This document shows positions 54,398 to 62,994 of a stretch of 62,994 bases of DNA, piece after piece (the stretch's first letter is position 1; the number at the start of each line of letters is the position of its first letter). The position numbers and the translations under genes were made by a program. The notes beneath the pieces were generated by a model, which was given only the letters and a program-made list of their open reading frames with translations, was not told the origin of the DNA and did not search any database. Origin of the DNA: Moraxellaceae bacterium (lineage in GTDB: Bacteria > Pseudomonadota > Gammaproteobacteria > Pseudomonadales > Moraxellaceae); assembly GCA_020697295.1 (NCBI GenBank), contig JAJFBF010000007.1, forward strand, positions 1-62,994, written 5' to 3'.

Positions 54398-54430
54398 GGG
54401 TTCGCAACGAGCATCCGTCGCGAGGCGCGC

Positions 54431-54459
54431 ATCATATACGAGGCTCCCGCAAAGGCAAA
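54431..54459 (-). promoter_or_regulatory. Promoter of tRNA-Ser
   Basis: On the minus strand TTTGCC (54454-54459), 17-base spacer, TATGAT (54431-54436); the start is expected about 25 bases before the tRNA 5' end. Confidence 0.55.
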
Positions 54460-54624
54460 GCCGGATCGCCGACTTTCTCTATCCGCCCCGCCTGACCCCC
54501 GGTTGCCTCGCGGGGGGCGGCACGGTGTAAGATGCGCACCCTCACGCCACCAGCCAGAGCCTCCCGCCTCCCCGCCCAGCCCCGGGCGCAGCCGGGCCCG
54601 GATTTCTGCACAGGGGAAGCCACG

Positions 54625-56511
54625 ATGCAGGCGACCGCGCACTCCAGCACTAAATCGTCCACCGCCGCACTGACCCTGGGTGCGCTGGGCGTCGTCTTCG
54701 GCGACATCGGCACCAGCCCTCTCTACGCCCTCAAGGAATGCTTCAATCCGGAGCGGGGCATCCCCCTGACCCACGACAACGTGCTGGGCATCCTGTCGCT
54801 GATCTTCTGGGCCATCACCCTCGTGGTGTCGATCAAGTACCTGCTCTTCATCATGCGCGCTGACAACAACGGGGAAGGCGGCATCATGGCCTTGCTGGCC
54901 CTGACCCTGCGCAATGAGCAGAAAAGCCCGCGCCGGCGCATGATCCTGATCGTGCTCGGCCTGTTTGGCGCCGCACTGTTCTTCGGGGATGGCATCATCA
55001 CGCCCGCCATCTCCGTACTCTCCGCCTTCGAAGGGCTGCGCGTGGCGACGCCTGTCCTCTCTCCCTATGTCGTGCCCCTGACCGTGATTGTCCTGATCAC
55101 GCTGTTCTCGCTGCAGCGCAAGGGCACCGGCTCCATGGGCAAGCTCTTCGGTCCCATCATGTTCGCCTGGTTCGGCACCCTGGCCGTGCTGGGCATCGTC
55201 CAGATCATGAAATACCCGCATGTGCTGGAGGCCGCGAATCCGGTGTGGGCCCTGCGCTTCATCGTCGAGCACCAGGTGCTGGCCTTCATTGCGCTTAGCG
55301 CCATCGTGCTGACCATCACCGGCGGCGAAGCGCTCTACACCGACATGGGCCACTTCGGCCTCAAGCCCCTGCGCCTGGCCTGGTTCTACATGGTGTTCCC
55401 GGCCCTGCTCCTCAACTACCTGGGCCAGGGCGCCCTCCTGCTCACCGATGCCTCCGCCGTGGAAAACCCCTTCTTCCGCCTGGTGCCCGCCTGGGGCCTG
55501 TATCCCATGGTCCTGCTGGCCGCCATGGCGGCGGTCATCGCCTCGCAGGCGGTCATCTCCGGCGTGTTCTCCATCACCCGCCAGGCCGTGCAGCTCGGCT
55601 ACCTGCCGCGCTTCGACATCCAGCACACCTCCGACCGGGAAATCGGCCAGATCTACATTCCCGCCATGAACTGGGGCATGCTGGCCGCCATCCTGGTGCT
55701 GGTGCTGGCCTTCCGCTCCTCCAGCAACCTGGCCGGCGCCTATGGCTTCTCGGTGACGCTGACGATGATCTGCGACCTGGCCCTGGCGGCCGTGGTGGCG
55801 CACACCATCTGGAAGTGGAAGCCCGCGCTGATCGCACTGATCGTGGCGCCGCTCATGATCGTCGACCTGGCCTTCTTCAGCACCGCCGCCCTCAAGATTC
55901 CCGAAGGGGGCTGGGTGCCCCTGCTGATCGGCATCACCCTCTTCACCGTCATGACCACCTGGAAGCGCGGCCGACAGCTGCTCTTCGCACGGCTCGCCCA
56001 CGAGACCATGCCGCTCGGCCTGTTCGTGAATTCCATCGGCGGCGGCTCGGTGCAGATCGTGCCCGGCACCGCGGTGTTCATGACCGGCAGCCACCAGTAT
56101 GTGCCTCATGCCATGCTGCATAACATGAAGCACAACAAGGTGCTGCACGAGCGCAATGTCCTGCTGACCCTGGTCACGCGCGACATTCCCTTCGTGGATG
56201 AAAAGGACCGGCTCGTGATCACCGAGATCGCGCACAACTTCTTCCTGATCTATGGCTACTACGGATTCAAGGAGCAGCCGGATGTGCCCGCCCTGCTTGC
56301 CGAGTGCGCCGGCAAGGGCCTTGAGTTCGACATGATGGACACCAGCTTCTTCCTGTCGCGCGAACGCATCATCGCCAGCGTGGCGCCGGGCATGGCCCTG
56401 TGGCGCGAGAAGCTCTTTGTCGCCATGTCTCGCAACTCCGCCGCTGCCACCGACTTCTTCCAGATTCCCACCAACCGGGTCGTGGAACTCGGCACCCAGG
56501 TCGAAATCTGA
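54625..56511 (+). CDS. kup: Low-affinity potassium transporter Kup
   Basis: 628-residue K+/H+ symporter with about 12 membrane helices in the first 440 residues and a cytoplasmic C-terminal domain. Family signatures are GVVFGDIGTSPLYALKECF (about 19-37), NNGEGGIMALLAL (about 88-100) and GDGIITPAISVLSA (about 117-130). Length matches E. coli Kup. ATG 54625 follows AGGGGAAGCCACG. It is monocistronic, facing away from tRNA-Ser. Confidence 0.96.
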   Translation: MQATAHSSTKSSTAALTLGALGVVFGDIGTSPLYALKECFNPERGIPLTHDNVLGILSLIFWAITLVVSIKYLLFIMRADNNGEGGIMALLALTLRNEQKSPRRRMILIVLGLFGAALFFGDGIITPAISVLSAFEGLRVATPVLSPYVVPLTVIVLITLFSLQRKGTGSMGKLFGPIMFAWFGTLAVLGIVQIMKYPHVLEAANPVWALRFIVEHQVLAFIALSAIVLTITGGEALYTDMGHFGLKPLRLAWFYMVFPALLLNYLGQGALLLTDASAVENPFFRLVPAWGLYPMVLLAAMAAVIASQAVISGVFSITRQAVQLGYLPRFDIQHTSDREIGQIYIPAMNWGMLAAILVLVLAFRSSSNLAGAYGFSVTLTMICDLALAAVVAHTIWKWKPALIALIVAPLMIVDLAFFSTAALKIPEGGWVPLLIGITLFTVMTTWKRGRQLLFARLAHETMPLGLFVNSIGGGSVQIVPGTAVFMTGSHQYVPHAMLHNMKHNKVLHERNVLLTLVTRDIPFVDEKDRLVITEIAHNFFLIYGYYGFKEQPDVPALLAECAGKGLEFDMMDTSFFLSRERIIASVAPGMALWREKLFVAMSRNSAAATDFFQIPTNRVVELGTQVEI

Positions 56512-56670
56512 TCGGGGCCTGCCGCCCGCTCCCTTTGGGGACGCGCTGCAAGCCTTCCCATGAGCCCCGCCAGGGAATGTCCGCACCGGTCACCGCAGGC
56601 GGCAATGCCTTTGCGGCCCGGGATTTCTCCCCCGGCCCGGCATCGCTGCGGACATCCCGGGCTAAACGCC

Positions 56671-56729
56671 AATTCCGCCAGGTCGGGATCTATCCCGACT
56701 TGCAAAAAGCCGACTGCCCCATGGGAATC
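56671..56729 (+). repeat. Intergenic nested-hairpin repeat, copy E
   Basis: Core GTCGGGATCTATCCCGAC at 56682-56699 with the family CAGG on the left and GCAAAAAGC, ACTGCCCC on the right; outer arms AATTCC and GGGAAT. It lies between kup and cti. Confidence 0.75.
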
Positions 56730-56775
56730 TGCTCCAGCTGCCTCCGGGCTGCGCCTGCCACCGCCGGACTCCCCC

Positions 56776-56787
56776 TGACATCTGTCA
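56776..56787 (+). promoter_or_regulatory. Operator/promoter element upstream of cti
   Basis: TGACATCTGTCA (5-bp inverted repeat, TGACA-N2-TGTCA), followed two bases later by a possible -35 TTGCCG and, 17 bases on, GACACT. The same arrangement occurs at 59258-59269 before the next gene. Confidence 0.55.
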
Positions 56788-56849
56788 TGTTGCCGCTGCA
56801 CCGGCCCCGGATGACACTAAAGACTTAACCCCCTTTTCCCGGAGCCGGC

Positions 56850-59165
56850 ATGCGTCGCAGTTTCCTGCTCAACCTGGCCTGCCTGCTCCTGCTGGCCGGT
56901 CCAGGCAAGGCTGACGAGCCCCGGTCCGGACCGGCACCGTCCTATCGCGCCACCATCCAGCCCCTGCTCAACAGCAAGTGCGTGGCCTGCCATGCCTGCT
57001 TCGATGCCCCCTGCCAACTCAACCTGGGCAGTGCCGACGGCGTCCAGCGCGGCGCCACGAAGCTCAAGGTCTATGACAGCAGTCGCACGAAGCGACAACC
57101 CTCCACCCGCCTGTTCCTGGATGCGGGCACCACGGCGGAATGGCGCCAGAAAGGCTTCGCCTCGGTACTGCAGGGCGGCGCCAGTGAGTCCCTCATGGGT
57201 CAGATGCTGGCGCTGGGACGCCAGCAAGGCTTCGCGCCCAACAGTCGCCTGCCGGCGGAGGTGCCCATCGGCATCAATGCCAGCTACCAGTGCTCCCAGG
57301 ACAGCACCGCTGCCCGGGAACTGGCGCGCCGCCATCCCCGCCGTGGCATGCCGCTCGGCGTGACCGGCCTGACAACAGCGGAATATGCGGCGCTGACCGG
57401 CTGGCTCGCGGCCGGCGCCCCCGTCGATGCCGAGGCCGTGCAGGCCAGCGCGGAGGAAGCGAAGCAGGTCGCCGACTGGGAGGCCCTGCTCAATCCGGCC
57501 GACGCGCGCGGACAGCTGGTCGCGCGCTGGCTCTACGAGCACCTGTTCCTCGCCCATCTCTATTTCAGGGAGGCCGCCGGCGATCACTTCTTCGAGCTGG
57601 TGCGCTCGCGCACGCCGCCCGGCCAGCCCATTGCCCTGATCGCCACCGCGCAACCCAACGAAGATCCCGGCAAAGGCCCGCTCTACTACCGGTTGCGCCC
57701 GCTGCAGGGCGCCATCGTGCACAAAACCCACATTACGGTGGCCCTCGATGCCGGCAAGCTGGCCCGCCTGCGCCGGGACTTCCTGGGCGGCGACTGGACC
57801 GTGAGCGCGCTGCCGGGCTACGACGAGGCGGCACGCGCCAATCCCTTTGCCACCTTCGCCGCCCTCCCGGCGCGCGCCCGTTACCGCTTCATGCTGGAGA
57901 ACGCCGAGTATTTCGTGCGCACCTTCATTCGCGGCCCGGTCTGCCGCGGCAGCATCGCCACTGACGTCATCCACGATCACTTCTGGGTATTCTTCCAGGC
58001 GCCGGAGAGCGACCTCTACGTCACGAGCGCCGCTCACCGCAGCCGCAGCACGCCGCTGCTGGCGTTGCCCGGCCAGAAAAGCGGCATGGGCGACCTGCTC
58101 CGGCAATGGACCGAGCATGCCCGCCTGCGCAACCGCTACAGTGAAGCGCGCGCGGAGGACTATGTGCGCGCCCGCCCCGATGGCCCCACCCTGGCCGACA
58201 TCTGGAATGGCGATGGCCACAACCGTGACGCCCTGCTCACCATCGTGCGCCACCATGACAGCGCCTCGGTAACGCGCGGCCTCTATGGCGAAGTGCCGCA
58301 AACCCTGTGGTGGCTGGATTTCCCGCTGTTCGAGCAGGCCTATTACAGCCTGGTCGCCAACTTCAATGTTTTTGACACCGTCTCGCACCAGGGCCAGACC
58401 CGGCTTTTCTTCGACCTCATCCGTCATGGCGCGGAAAACAACTTCCTGCGCCTGCTGCCCCCCGCGGCGCGCCAGCCCCTGGTAGACGACTGGTACCAGA
58501 GCAGCGGCCGCCTGAAGGTCTGGCTCTACTACCCGCCCCTCGATACCCGCCATCCCACCGGCATCGAATTCCGCAATCCGGATGCCCGCCAGGAATTCAC
58601 CAGCCTGCTCATGGGCAAGCTCAGCGCCGTGAATACGCCGGACCCGATCAACCAGTGCAGCGATCGCGCCTGCTTCCGCGCGCAGGCGCCGCTCTACCTG
58701 CACATGGTCGACCACGCCCTGAGCCGGCTCACCGGCCGACCGGCCTCGGAACTGCCGGCGGCCACTTTGCTGCCCGAGGCGACCTTGCTGCGCATCTACA
58801 CCGCCGATGGCCGCCGCGACATCTACACCCTGCTGCGCAATCGCGCCCACAGCAATGTGGCCTGGATGGGAGGAGAAAGCCTGCGCCTCCAGCCCGCAAA
58901 GGATCGCCTGATGGTGTACCCGGGCCTGCTGACCAGCTATCCCAACTTTGCCTTCGATGTCCCTGTCGAGGCGGTCCCGGAGTTCAGCGACGCCCTGCTG
59001 GCAGTACGGAATGCGACCGACCTCGACAAGGTCGTGCGGCAGTGGGGCGTGCGCCGCACCCACCCGCGCTTCTGGGAGATCTTCGGGGACTTCACTGCCT
59101 GGCAGCGCGAACAGGACCCACGCGAAGCCGGCATCCTGGATCTCAATCGCTGGGAAAACCTGTAA
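56850..59165 (+). CDS. cti: Fatty acid cis/trans isomerase
   Basis: 771-residue periplasmic haem enzyme converting cis- to trans-unsaturated membrane fatty acids under solvent or heat stress. A signal peptide (FLLNLACLLLLAGPGKA) is followed by a c-type haem motif CVACH (about residues 46-50, then ACFDAPCQLNL) and long Cti-specific regions, for example RHHDSASVTRGLYGEVPQT and TIYYPPLDT-like blocks in the C-terminal half. Length matches Pseudomonas Cti. It allows rapid membrane rigidification without new lipid synthesis, consistent with a hydrocarbon-exposed lifestyle. The duplicated TGACATCTGTCA promoter element suggests coregulation with the next gene. Confidence 0.93.
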   Translation: MRRSFLLNLACLLLLAGPGKADEPRSGPAPSYRATIQPLLNSKCVACHACFDAPCQLNLGSADGVQRGATKLKVYDSSRTKRQPSTRLFLDAGTTAEWRQKGFASVLQGGASESLMGQMLALGRQQGFAPNSRLPAEVPIGINASYQCSQDSTAARELARRHPRRGMPLGVTGLTTAEYAALTGWLAAGAPVDAEAVQASAEEAKQVADWEALLNPADARGQLVARWLYEHLFLAHLYFREAAGDHFFELVRSRTPPGQPIALIATAQPNEDPGKGPLYYRLRPLQGAIVHKTHITVALDAGKLARLRRDFLGGDWTVSALPGYDEAARANPFATFAALPARARYRFMLENAEYFVRTFIRGPVCRGSIATDVIHDHFWVFFQAPESDLYVTSAAHRSRSTPLLALPGQKSGMGDLLRQWTEHARLRNRYSEARAEDYVRARPDGPTLADIWNGDGHNRDALLTIVRHHDSASVTRGLYGEVPQTLWWLDFPLFEQAYYSLVANFNVFDTVSHQGQTRLFFDLIRHGAENNFLRLLPPAARQPLVDDWYQSSGRLKVWLYYPPLDTRHPTGIEFRNPDARQEFTSLLMGKLSAVNTPDPINQCSDRACFRAQAPLYLHMVDHALSRLTGRPASELPAATLLPEATLLRIYTADGRRDIYTLLRNRAHSNVAWMGGESLRLQPAKDRLMVYPGLLTSYPNFAFDVPVEAVPEFSDALLAVRNATDLDKVVRQWGVRRTHPRFWEIFGDFTAWQREQDPREAGILDLNRWENL

Positions 59166-59257
59166 GCCCGGGAGCGCCGCTCCCCCGGCCCCCGCGGCAG
59201 GCGGGGCCGGCCGCGCTCCTCTCCGCCGGGACGCTGGCGCCAGGGTCCGCTCCCCCC

Positions 59258-59269
59258 TGACATCTGTCA
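59258..59269 (+). promoter_or_regulatory. Operator/promoter element upstream of the serine hydrolase gene
   Basis: TGACATCTGTCA, followed by TTGTCG and, 17 bases on, GAGACT; the GCACCGG between them and the final GGAGCCGGCATGCG are also shared with the cti upstream region. Distance to the start codon is 60 bases, against 62 for cti. Confidence 0.55.
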
Positions 59270-59329
59270 CCTTGTCGCGGCACCGGCGAAGCGGGAGACT
59301 CGAAAGAGAATAAAAATAAAGGAGCCGGC

Positions 59330-60616
59330 ATGCGGCCTTCCCCGTGGCAATTCCGCCCCGCGTTGCTTGCGGCACTCCTCCTGCTCGGCGCCTGCCACGA
59401 CCATGACCGCGCCCCGCCCGCTGCCGGGCCGGCCACCCTGGTCACGACCGCCACCCCGGATTACTGGCCAACCGCCGGCTGGCAGCCCGCCACACCGGAG
59501 TCCCAGGGCTTCGCACCAGGGTCGCTGGACACGCTCGCGGCGGATGCCGCCACCGCCCTGCCCTATCACACCAGCCTGCTGGTCATCCGCAACGGCTGGC
59601 TGGTGCACGAGAGCTACCACGACACTGCAAGCGAAACCGGCAACAATGCCGACACCAAGCACCACGTCTGGTCGATCACCAAAAGCGTGACGTCAATGAC
59701 GGTCGGCCGCGCCCTGACCCTGGGCGACCTCTCCGAAAGCGATCTCGACAGTTCGGTGGGCACCACCTTCCCGCCCGAGGCGCTGGGCGCCCTGCCGGCT
59801 GATGACCCGCGTCGCAACATATCGCTGCGCCATGCCCTGCAGATGCGCTCCGGCCTCGCCTGGAACGAGCCGGCCTGGTTGCTGAACACCACCGCCATGA
59901 AGGATCCGTTGCTTCGCGCCTTCAACGGACTGGAGCCGGCCTGCCCGTTCGGCAACTATCTCGTGCTGTGCGGGATCCTGCAGCAGCCACTGGCGTATGA
60001 GCCCGGCACGGTCTGGAACTACAACACCTATGACAGCTACCTGATCTCGGCGTTCTTCACCAGCCTCACCAGTATTTCACTGAGCCAATACGCCCTGGAT
60101 AACCTGTTCACGCCTCTTGGTATTCCTTTCGACCTTGAGACCGTCATCACCGCCGACACCGACTGGCCCAGCTTCCTGGGTCCGATCACCTTTGGCGGCG
60201 GCCTGCTCGGCATTACCGCCCGCGACCTCGGCCGCCTGGGCCTGGTGATGCTCTATGACGGCAAGTGGGGCGACCAGCAACTGCTGTCCCCGGAATGGAT
60301 GACGCTGTCTACGACCGGGCAAGGGACAGGACACGTGGCCCTCTTCAGCGAAGTCGATGGCGAGCCACGCGCCATTACCGCCGATGATCCCGAAGTCAAC
60401 ATTCCCTATGCCCTGCAGTGGTGGCGCGTCACCGGCCCAGGACTCGGGGGTACCCCTTCCCTGAGCGGTCGAGGCCTGGGAGGCCAGATGATGCACATCT
60501 TCAAGGACCAGGAACTGATCATCATCATTACCTGTGACAGCGACGTGCTGTCCGGCAGGGAGGCCGACATCAACAACTTCCTGAAATCCCGCATCCTGGA
60601 CCAGCTCGCCATCTGA
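59330..60616 (+). CDS. Lipoprotein serine hydrolase (class C beta-lactamase/EstB-like)
   Basis: 428 residues. The type II signal peptide ends in LLLLGAC (Cys22 lipidated). The serine beta-lactamase/DD-peptidase-like fold is supported by SITK (SxxK nucleophile, about residues 122-125), YNTYDSY (YxN region, Tyr near 232) and the C-terminal GRGLGGQMM strand. Relatives include 6-aminohexanoate-dimer hydrolases and esterases; true beta-lactamase activity is unlikely. Its upstream region is strikingly like that of cti, so both may be induced together. Confidence 0.88.
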   Translation: MRPSPWQFRPALLAALLLLGACHDHDRAPPAAGPATLVTTATPDYWPTAGWQPATPESQGFAPGSLDTLAADAATALPYHTSLLVIRNGWLVHESYHDTASETGNNADTKHHVWSITKSVTSMTVGRALTLGDLSESDLDSSVGTTFPPEALGALPADDPRRNISLRHALQMRSGLAWNEPAWLLNTTAMKDPLLRAFNGLEPACPFGNYLVLCGILQQPLAYEPGTVWNYNTYDSYLISAFFTSLTSISLSQYALDNLFTPLGIPFDLETVITADTDWPSFLGPITFGGGLLGITARDLGRLGLVMLYDGKWGDQQLLSPEWMTLSTTGQGTGHVALFSEVDGEPRAITADDPEVNIPYALQWWRVTGPGLGGTPSLSGRGLGGQMMHIFKDQELIIIITCDSDVLSGREADINNFLKSRILDQLAI

Positions 60617-60635
60617 CAGGCAGCGACCACAGGCA

Positions 60636-60664
60636 TAAAAAAACGGGCCCGGGGCCCGTTTTTT
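60636..60664. terminator. Bidirectional intrinsic terminator
   Basis: AAAAAAACGGGCCCGGGGCCCGTTTTTT, shared by the serine hydrolase gene and the convergent secreted-protein gene. Confidence 0.92.
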
Positions 60665-60678
60665 CATGGCACATCCGC

Positions 60679-61032
60679 TCAGAGCGGACACACCACCTCT
60701 TTGTAGCGCATCTCGGCAAGCTTGCGGCAACCCATGGCCTTGAAGCCCCCCATGGCTTCGCAAGTCCGGAAGGCGGCACTGCGCTCACCGCACTTGATCG
60801 CCATATTGGCCGCCGCGTCCACGACGCCGACACCGGAATTGACCTTGACGACCTGATCGCCCGTGGCCGACAGCTCCACGCCCGGCGCCACGACCATACC
60901 TTCAGCCGGCGCCGCTTCAGACGCCGGTTCAGATGCTTCTGTCGCTACCGGCGCTTCCACGTCGGCGGCGATCGCCAGCGGAGCCAGGGCCAGCGCCCCC
61001 GCCACACAAACCACCTTCCACAGCTTGTTCAT
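60679..61032 (-). CDS. Secreted small Cys-containing protein
   Basis: 117 residues. The signal peptide (KVVCVAGALALAPLAIAA) is followed by an acidic Ala/Pro/Glu-rich linker (about residues 24-50) and a small domain (about 60-117) with four Cys spaced C-x8-C-x11-C-x12-C approximately (IKCGERSAAFRTCEAMGGFKAMGCRK ... VVCPL, written in parts), suggesting two disulfides. Not recognised. Monocistronic. Confidence 0.72.
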   Translation of the reverse strand: MNKLWKVVCVAGALALAPLAIAADVEAPVATEASEPASEAAPAEGMVVAPGVELSATGDQVVKVNSGVGVVDAAANMAIKCGERSAAFRTCEAMGGFKAMGCRKLAEMRYKEVVCPL

Positions 61033-61298
61033 ACCCCTACCCCTCTTGATTGCTTGTTGTTATGAATCTGTGACCACGCAACGACGCCATTACCCTAAAC
61101 CGTTGGGGACACGGCCTCTCGCCCCCTGCGCCGAACAACGCGTCAGACCGACAGAATACCCATACCAGTCCTCCGGGGTATAGCGGGCGCAAAAAAAACA
61201 GCAGCGCGTGGCCCTGGCCAGGCGGTCGCCCCCGCACCGTGCAAGCCCGGTTCAACCACGCTAGGCTGTACCGCGAGCCATCCCAAGAGCCATATCCC

Positions 61299-62162
61299 AT
61301 GCGCATCGACGATCACCGCGAAAGCAGCAACATCGAAGACCGGCGCGGCAGCCGGCTCCCCGGCGGGCGCGGCGGCCTCGGGCTGGGCGCCATCGTGCTG
61401 GTGCTGATTGGCACCTACTTCGGCATCGACCCCAAGGTCGCCCTGCAACTCGCCAACTCGGTGGCGCCGGCCACCTCCAGCCCCGCCCCGGGCGCAGCAG
61501 TCAGCGAGTCCGCCAGCGAGGCGGAGGCGCGCAAGCTGGTCAGTGTGGTGCTGGCCGACACCGAGGACACCTGGACAACGATCTTCCGGGACGGGGGAGC
61601 CACTTACCGCGAACCCCGGCTGGTGCTCTTCCGCGACAGCACGTCCACCGGCTGCGGTACCGGCGCCGCCGCCATGGGCCCCTTCTACTGCGCCACGGAC
61701 GAAAAGGTGTACATCGACCTTTCCTTCTACGACGACCTGAAGAGCCGCTTCAACGCCCCCGGGGATTTCGCCCAGGCCTATGTGATCGCGCACGAGGTGG
61801 GACACCACGTGCAGCATCTGCTCGGGACGTCCGACAAGGTACAGCAGGCGCGCCAACGCCTGGACGAGGCTGGAGGCAATGCCCTGTCGGTCAAGCTGGA
61901 GTTGCAGGCCGACTGCTATGCCGGCGTCTGGGGCCATCAAGCCAACCGCTCCCGCCAGCTGCTGGAAACCGGTGACATCGAGGAGGCTCTAACGGCTGCC
62001 ACCGCCATTGGCGACGACACCTTGCAGAAGCAGGCGCGCGGCGTCGTCGTCCCGGACTCCTTCACCCATGGCAGCTCGGCGCAGCGCGTGCTCTGGTTCC
62101 GGCGAGGCCTGGAGTCGGGGGATTTCAGGCATTGCGATACCTTCGCGCGCAACGCCGGCTAA
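61299..62162 (+). CDS. Neutral zinc metallopeptidase (YpfJ family)
   Basis: 287 residues. An N-terminal membrane anchor (GGLGLGAIVLVLIGTYFGI, about residues 25-43) is preceded by a hydrophilic Arg/Asp-rich segment typical of YpfJ (IEDRRGSR). The zinc motif HEVGHHVQHLLG (about 165-176) and downstream ELQADCYAGVWG are the family signature. Function is unknown, presumably periplasmic proteolysis. Start 61299 is chosen from homology; a GCTAGGCT element is 31 bases upstream. Confidence 0.92.
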   Translation: MRIDDHRESSNIEDRRGSRLPGGRGGLGLGAIVLVLIGTYFGIDPKVALQLANSVAPATSSPAPGAAVSESASEAEARKLVSVVLADTEDTWTTIFRDGGATYREPRLVLFRDSTSTGCGTGAAAMGPFYCATDEKVYIDLSFYDDLKSRFNAPGDFAQAYVIAHEVGHHVQHLLGTSDKVQQARQRLDEAGGNALSVKLELQADCYAGVWGHQANRSRQLLETGDIEEALTAATAIGDDTLQKQARGVVVPDSFTHGSSAQRVLWFRRGLESGDFRHCDTFARNAG

Positions 62163-62287
62163 GAACGCGGCAAGGGCCGCTCGCTCGGGCCCCATTGCTC
62201 CTGTGCTGGTATCAGCGGTGGCGGTGGCAGCAAGAATCTTGCAGAGGTCCCGGGCAACCGGCCATCCCTGCGCACCCTTGAAAACCC

Positions 62288-62320
62288 ATAAAAAAAGCCG
62301 CGGCTTGTGGCCGCGGCTTT
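62288..62320. terminator. Bidirectional intrinsic terminator
   Basis: AAAAAAAGCCGCGGC-TTGTG-GCCGCGGCTTT between the metallopeptidase and thiolase genes. Confidence 0.88.
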
Positions 62321-62355
62321 GCGTTCCCTTCTCCCCGGGTCAGGGGAGGCAGGAA

Positions 62356-62994
<639 letters not shown>

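Noticed and set aside
56817-59375. 852-codon minus-strand frame over cti
   Set aside because: Antisense of cti; no start context and no domain features.
59330-60616. True beta-lactamase
   Set aside because: The SxxK and YxN-like motifs fit the wider esterase/dimer-hydrolase group; the lipoprotein signal and context do not suggest antibiotic resistance.

Overview
The window is a high-GC bacterial chromosome segment with dense, mostly single-copy genes. The block dnaX-ybaB-recR-rnd-ycgL-ycgN, together with Anr-type FNR, Kup, Cti (fatty acid cis/trans isomerase) and a short 4.5S-type SRP RNA, points to a gammaproteobacterium. Two acyl-CoA synthetases, an acyl-CoA dehydrogenase, a thiolase, tandem Baeyer-Villiger monooxygenases, an SDR and several alpha/beta hydrolases suggest a lipid, hydrocarbon or sterol degrader, possibly near Nevskiales/Solimonas-like groups. 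The genus is inference only. No transposase, phage or CRISPR locus was seen.

Layout. 1-2.9 kb: end of an SDR gene and a FATP-type acyl-CoA synthetase. 3.0-6.0 kb: minus-strand exbD-exbB-tonB preceded by an encapsulin-type ferritin (EncFtn) gene with no encapsulin shell gene in view, then a YfcE-like phosphodiesterase. 6.1-9.0 kb: pirin, thioesterase, MgtC/DUF4010 membrane protein. 9.0-14.2 kb: a low-oxygen island (usp, anr, ackA, usp, beta-CASP RNase) with several FNR/Anr boxes. 14.4-17.1 kb: two different L,D-transpeptidases. 17.3-27.3 kb: a complete-looking tad/Flp pilus operon (flp, tadV, rcpC, rcpA, lipoprotein, tadZ, tadA, tadB, tadC, small protein, tadE, tadG), preceded by a perfect FNR box placed correctly for a class II promoter. 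27.9-36.4 kb: solute-binding-like protein, FadD, M61 peptidase, alpha/beta hydrolase, vWA/MoxR pair. 36.7-44.1 kb: two minus-strand operons (acyl-CoA dehydrogenase-rnd-ycgL-phosphatase-ycgN-membrane protein; dnaX-ybaB-exported protein-recR). 44.3-46.4 kb: hydrolase, small zinc-ribbon-like protein, DUF2505 protein. 46.5-51.2 kb: two paralogous Baeyer-Villiger monooxygenases and a divergent AraC regulator. 51.7-53.1 kb: degenerate EAL protein and SRP RNA. 53.5-62.2 kb: ogt, tRNA-Ser(GGA), kup, cti, serine hydrolase, secreted Cys protein, zinc metallopeptidase. The window ends inside a FadA-type thiolase.

The main points beyond routine annotation are: (1) oxygen control of the Flp pilus operon by Anr; (2) an orphan EncFtn linked to TonB-ExbB-ExbD; (3) a roughly 65-bp intergenic repeat family (five copies) built from nested hairpins; (4) a duplicated promoter/operator in front of cti and the adjacent lipoprotein serine hydrolase; (5) a 64-bp near-perfect duplication of the tRNA-Ser 3' end plus its terminator; (6) signs of gene conversion between the two monooxygenases; and (7) an exported-protein gene inserted between ybaB and recR.
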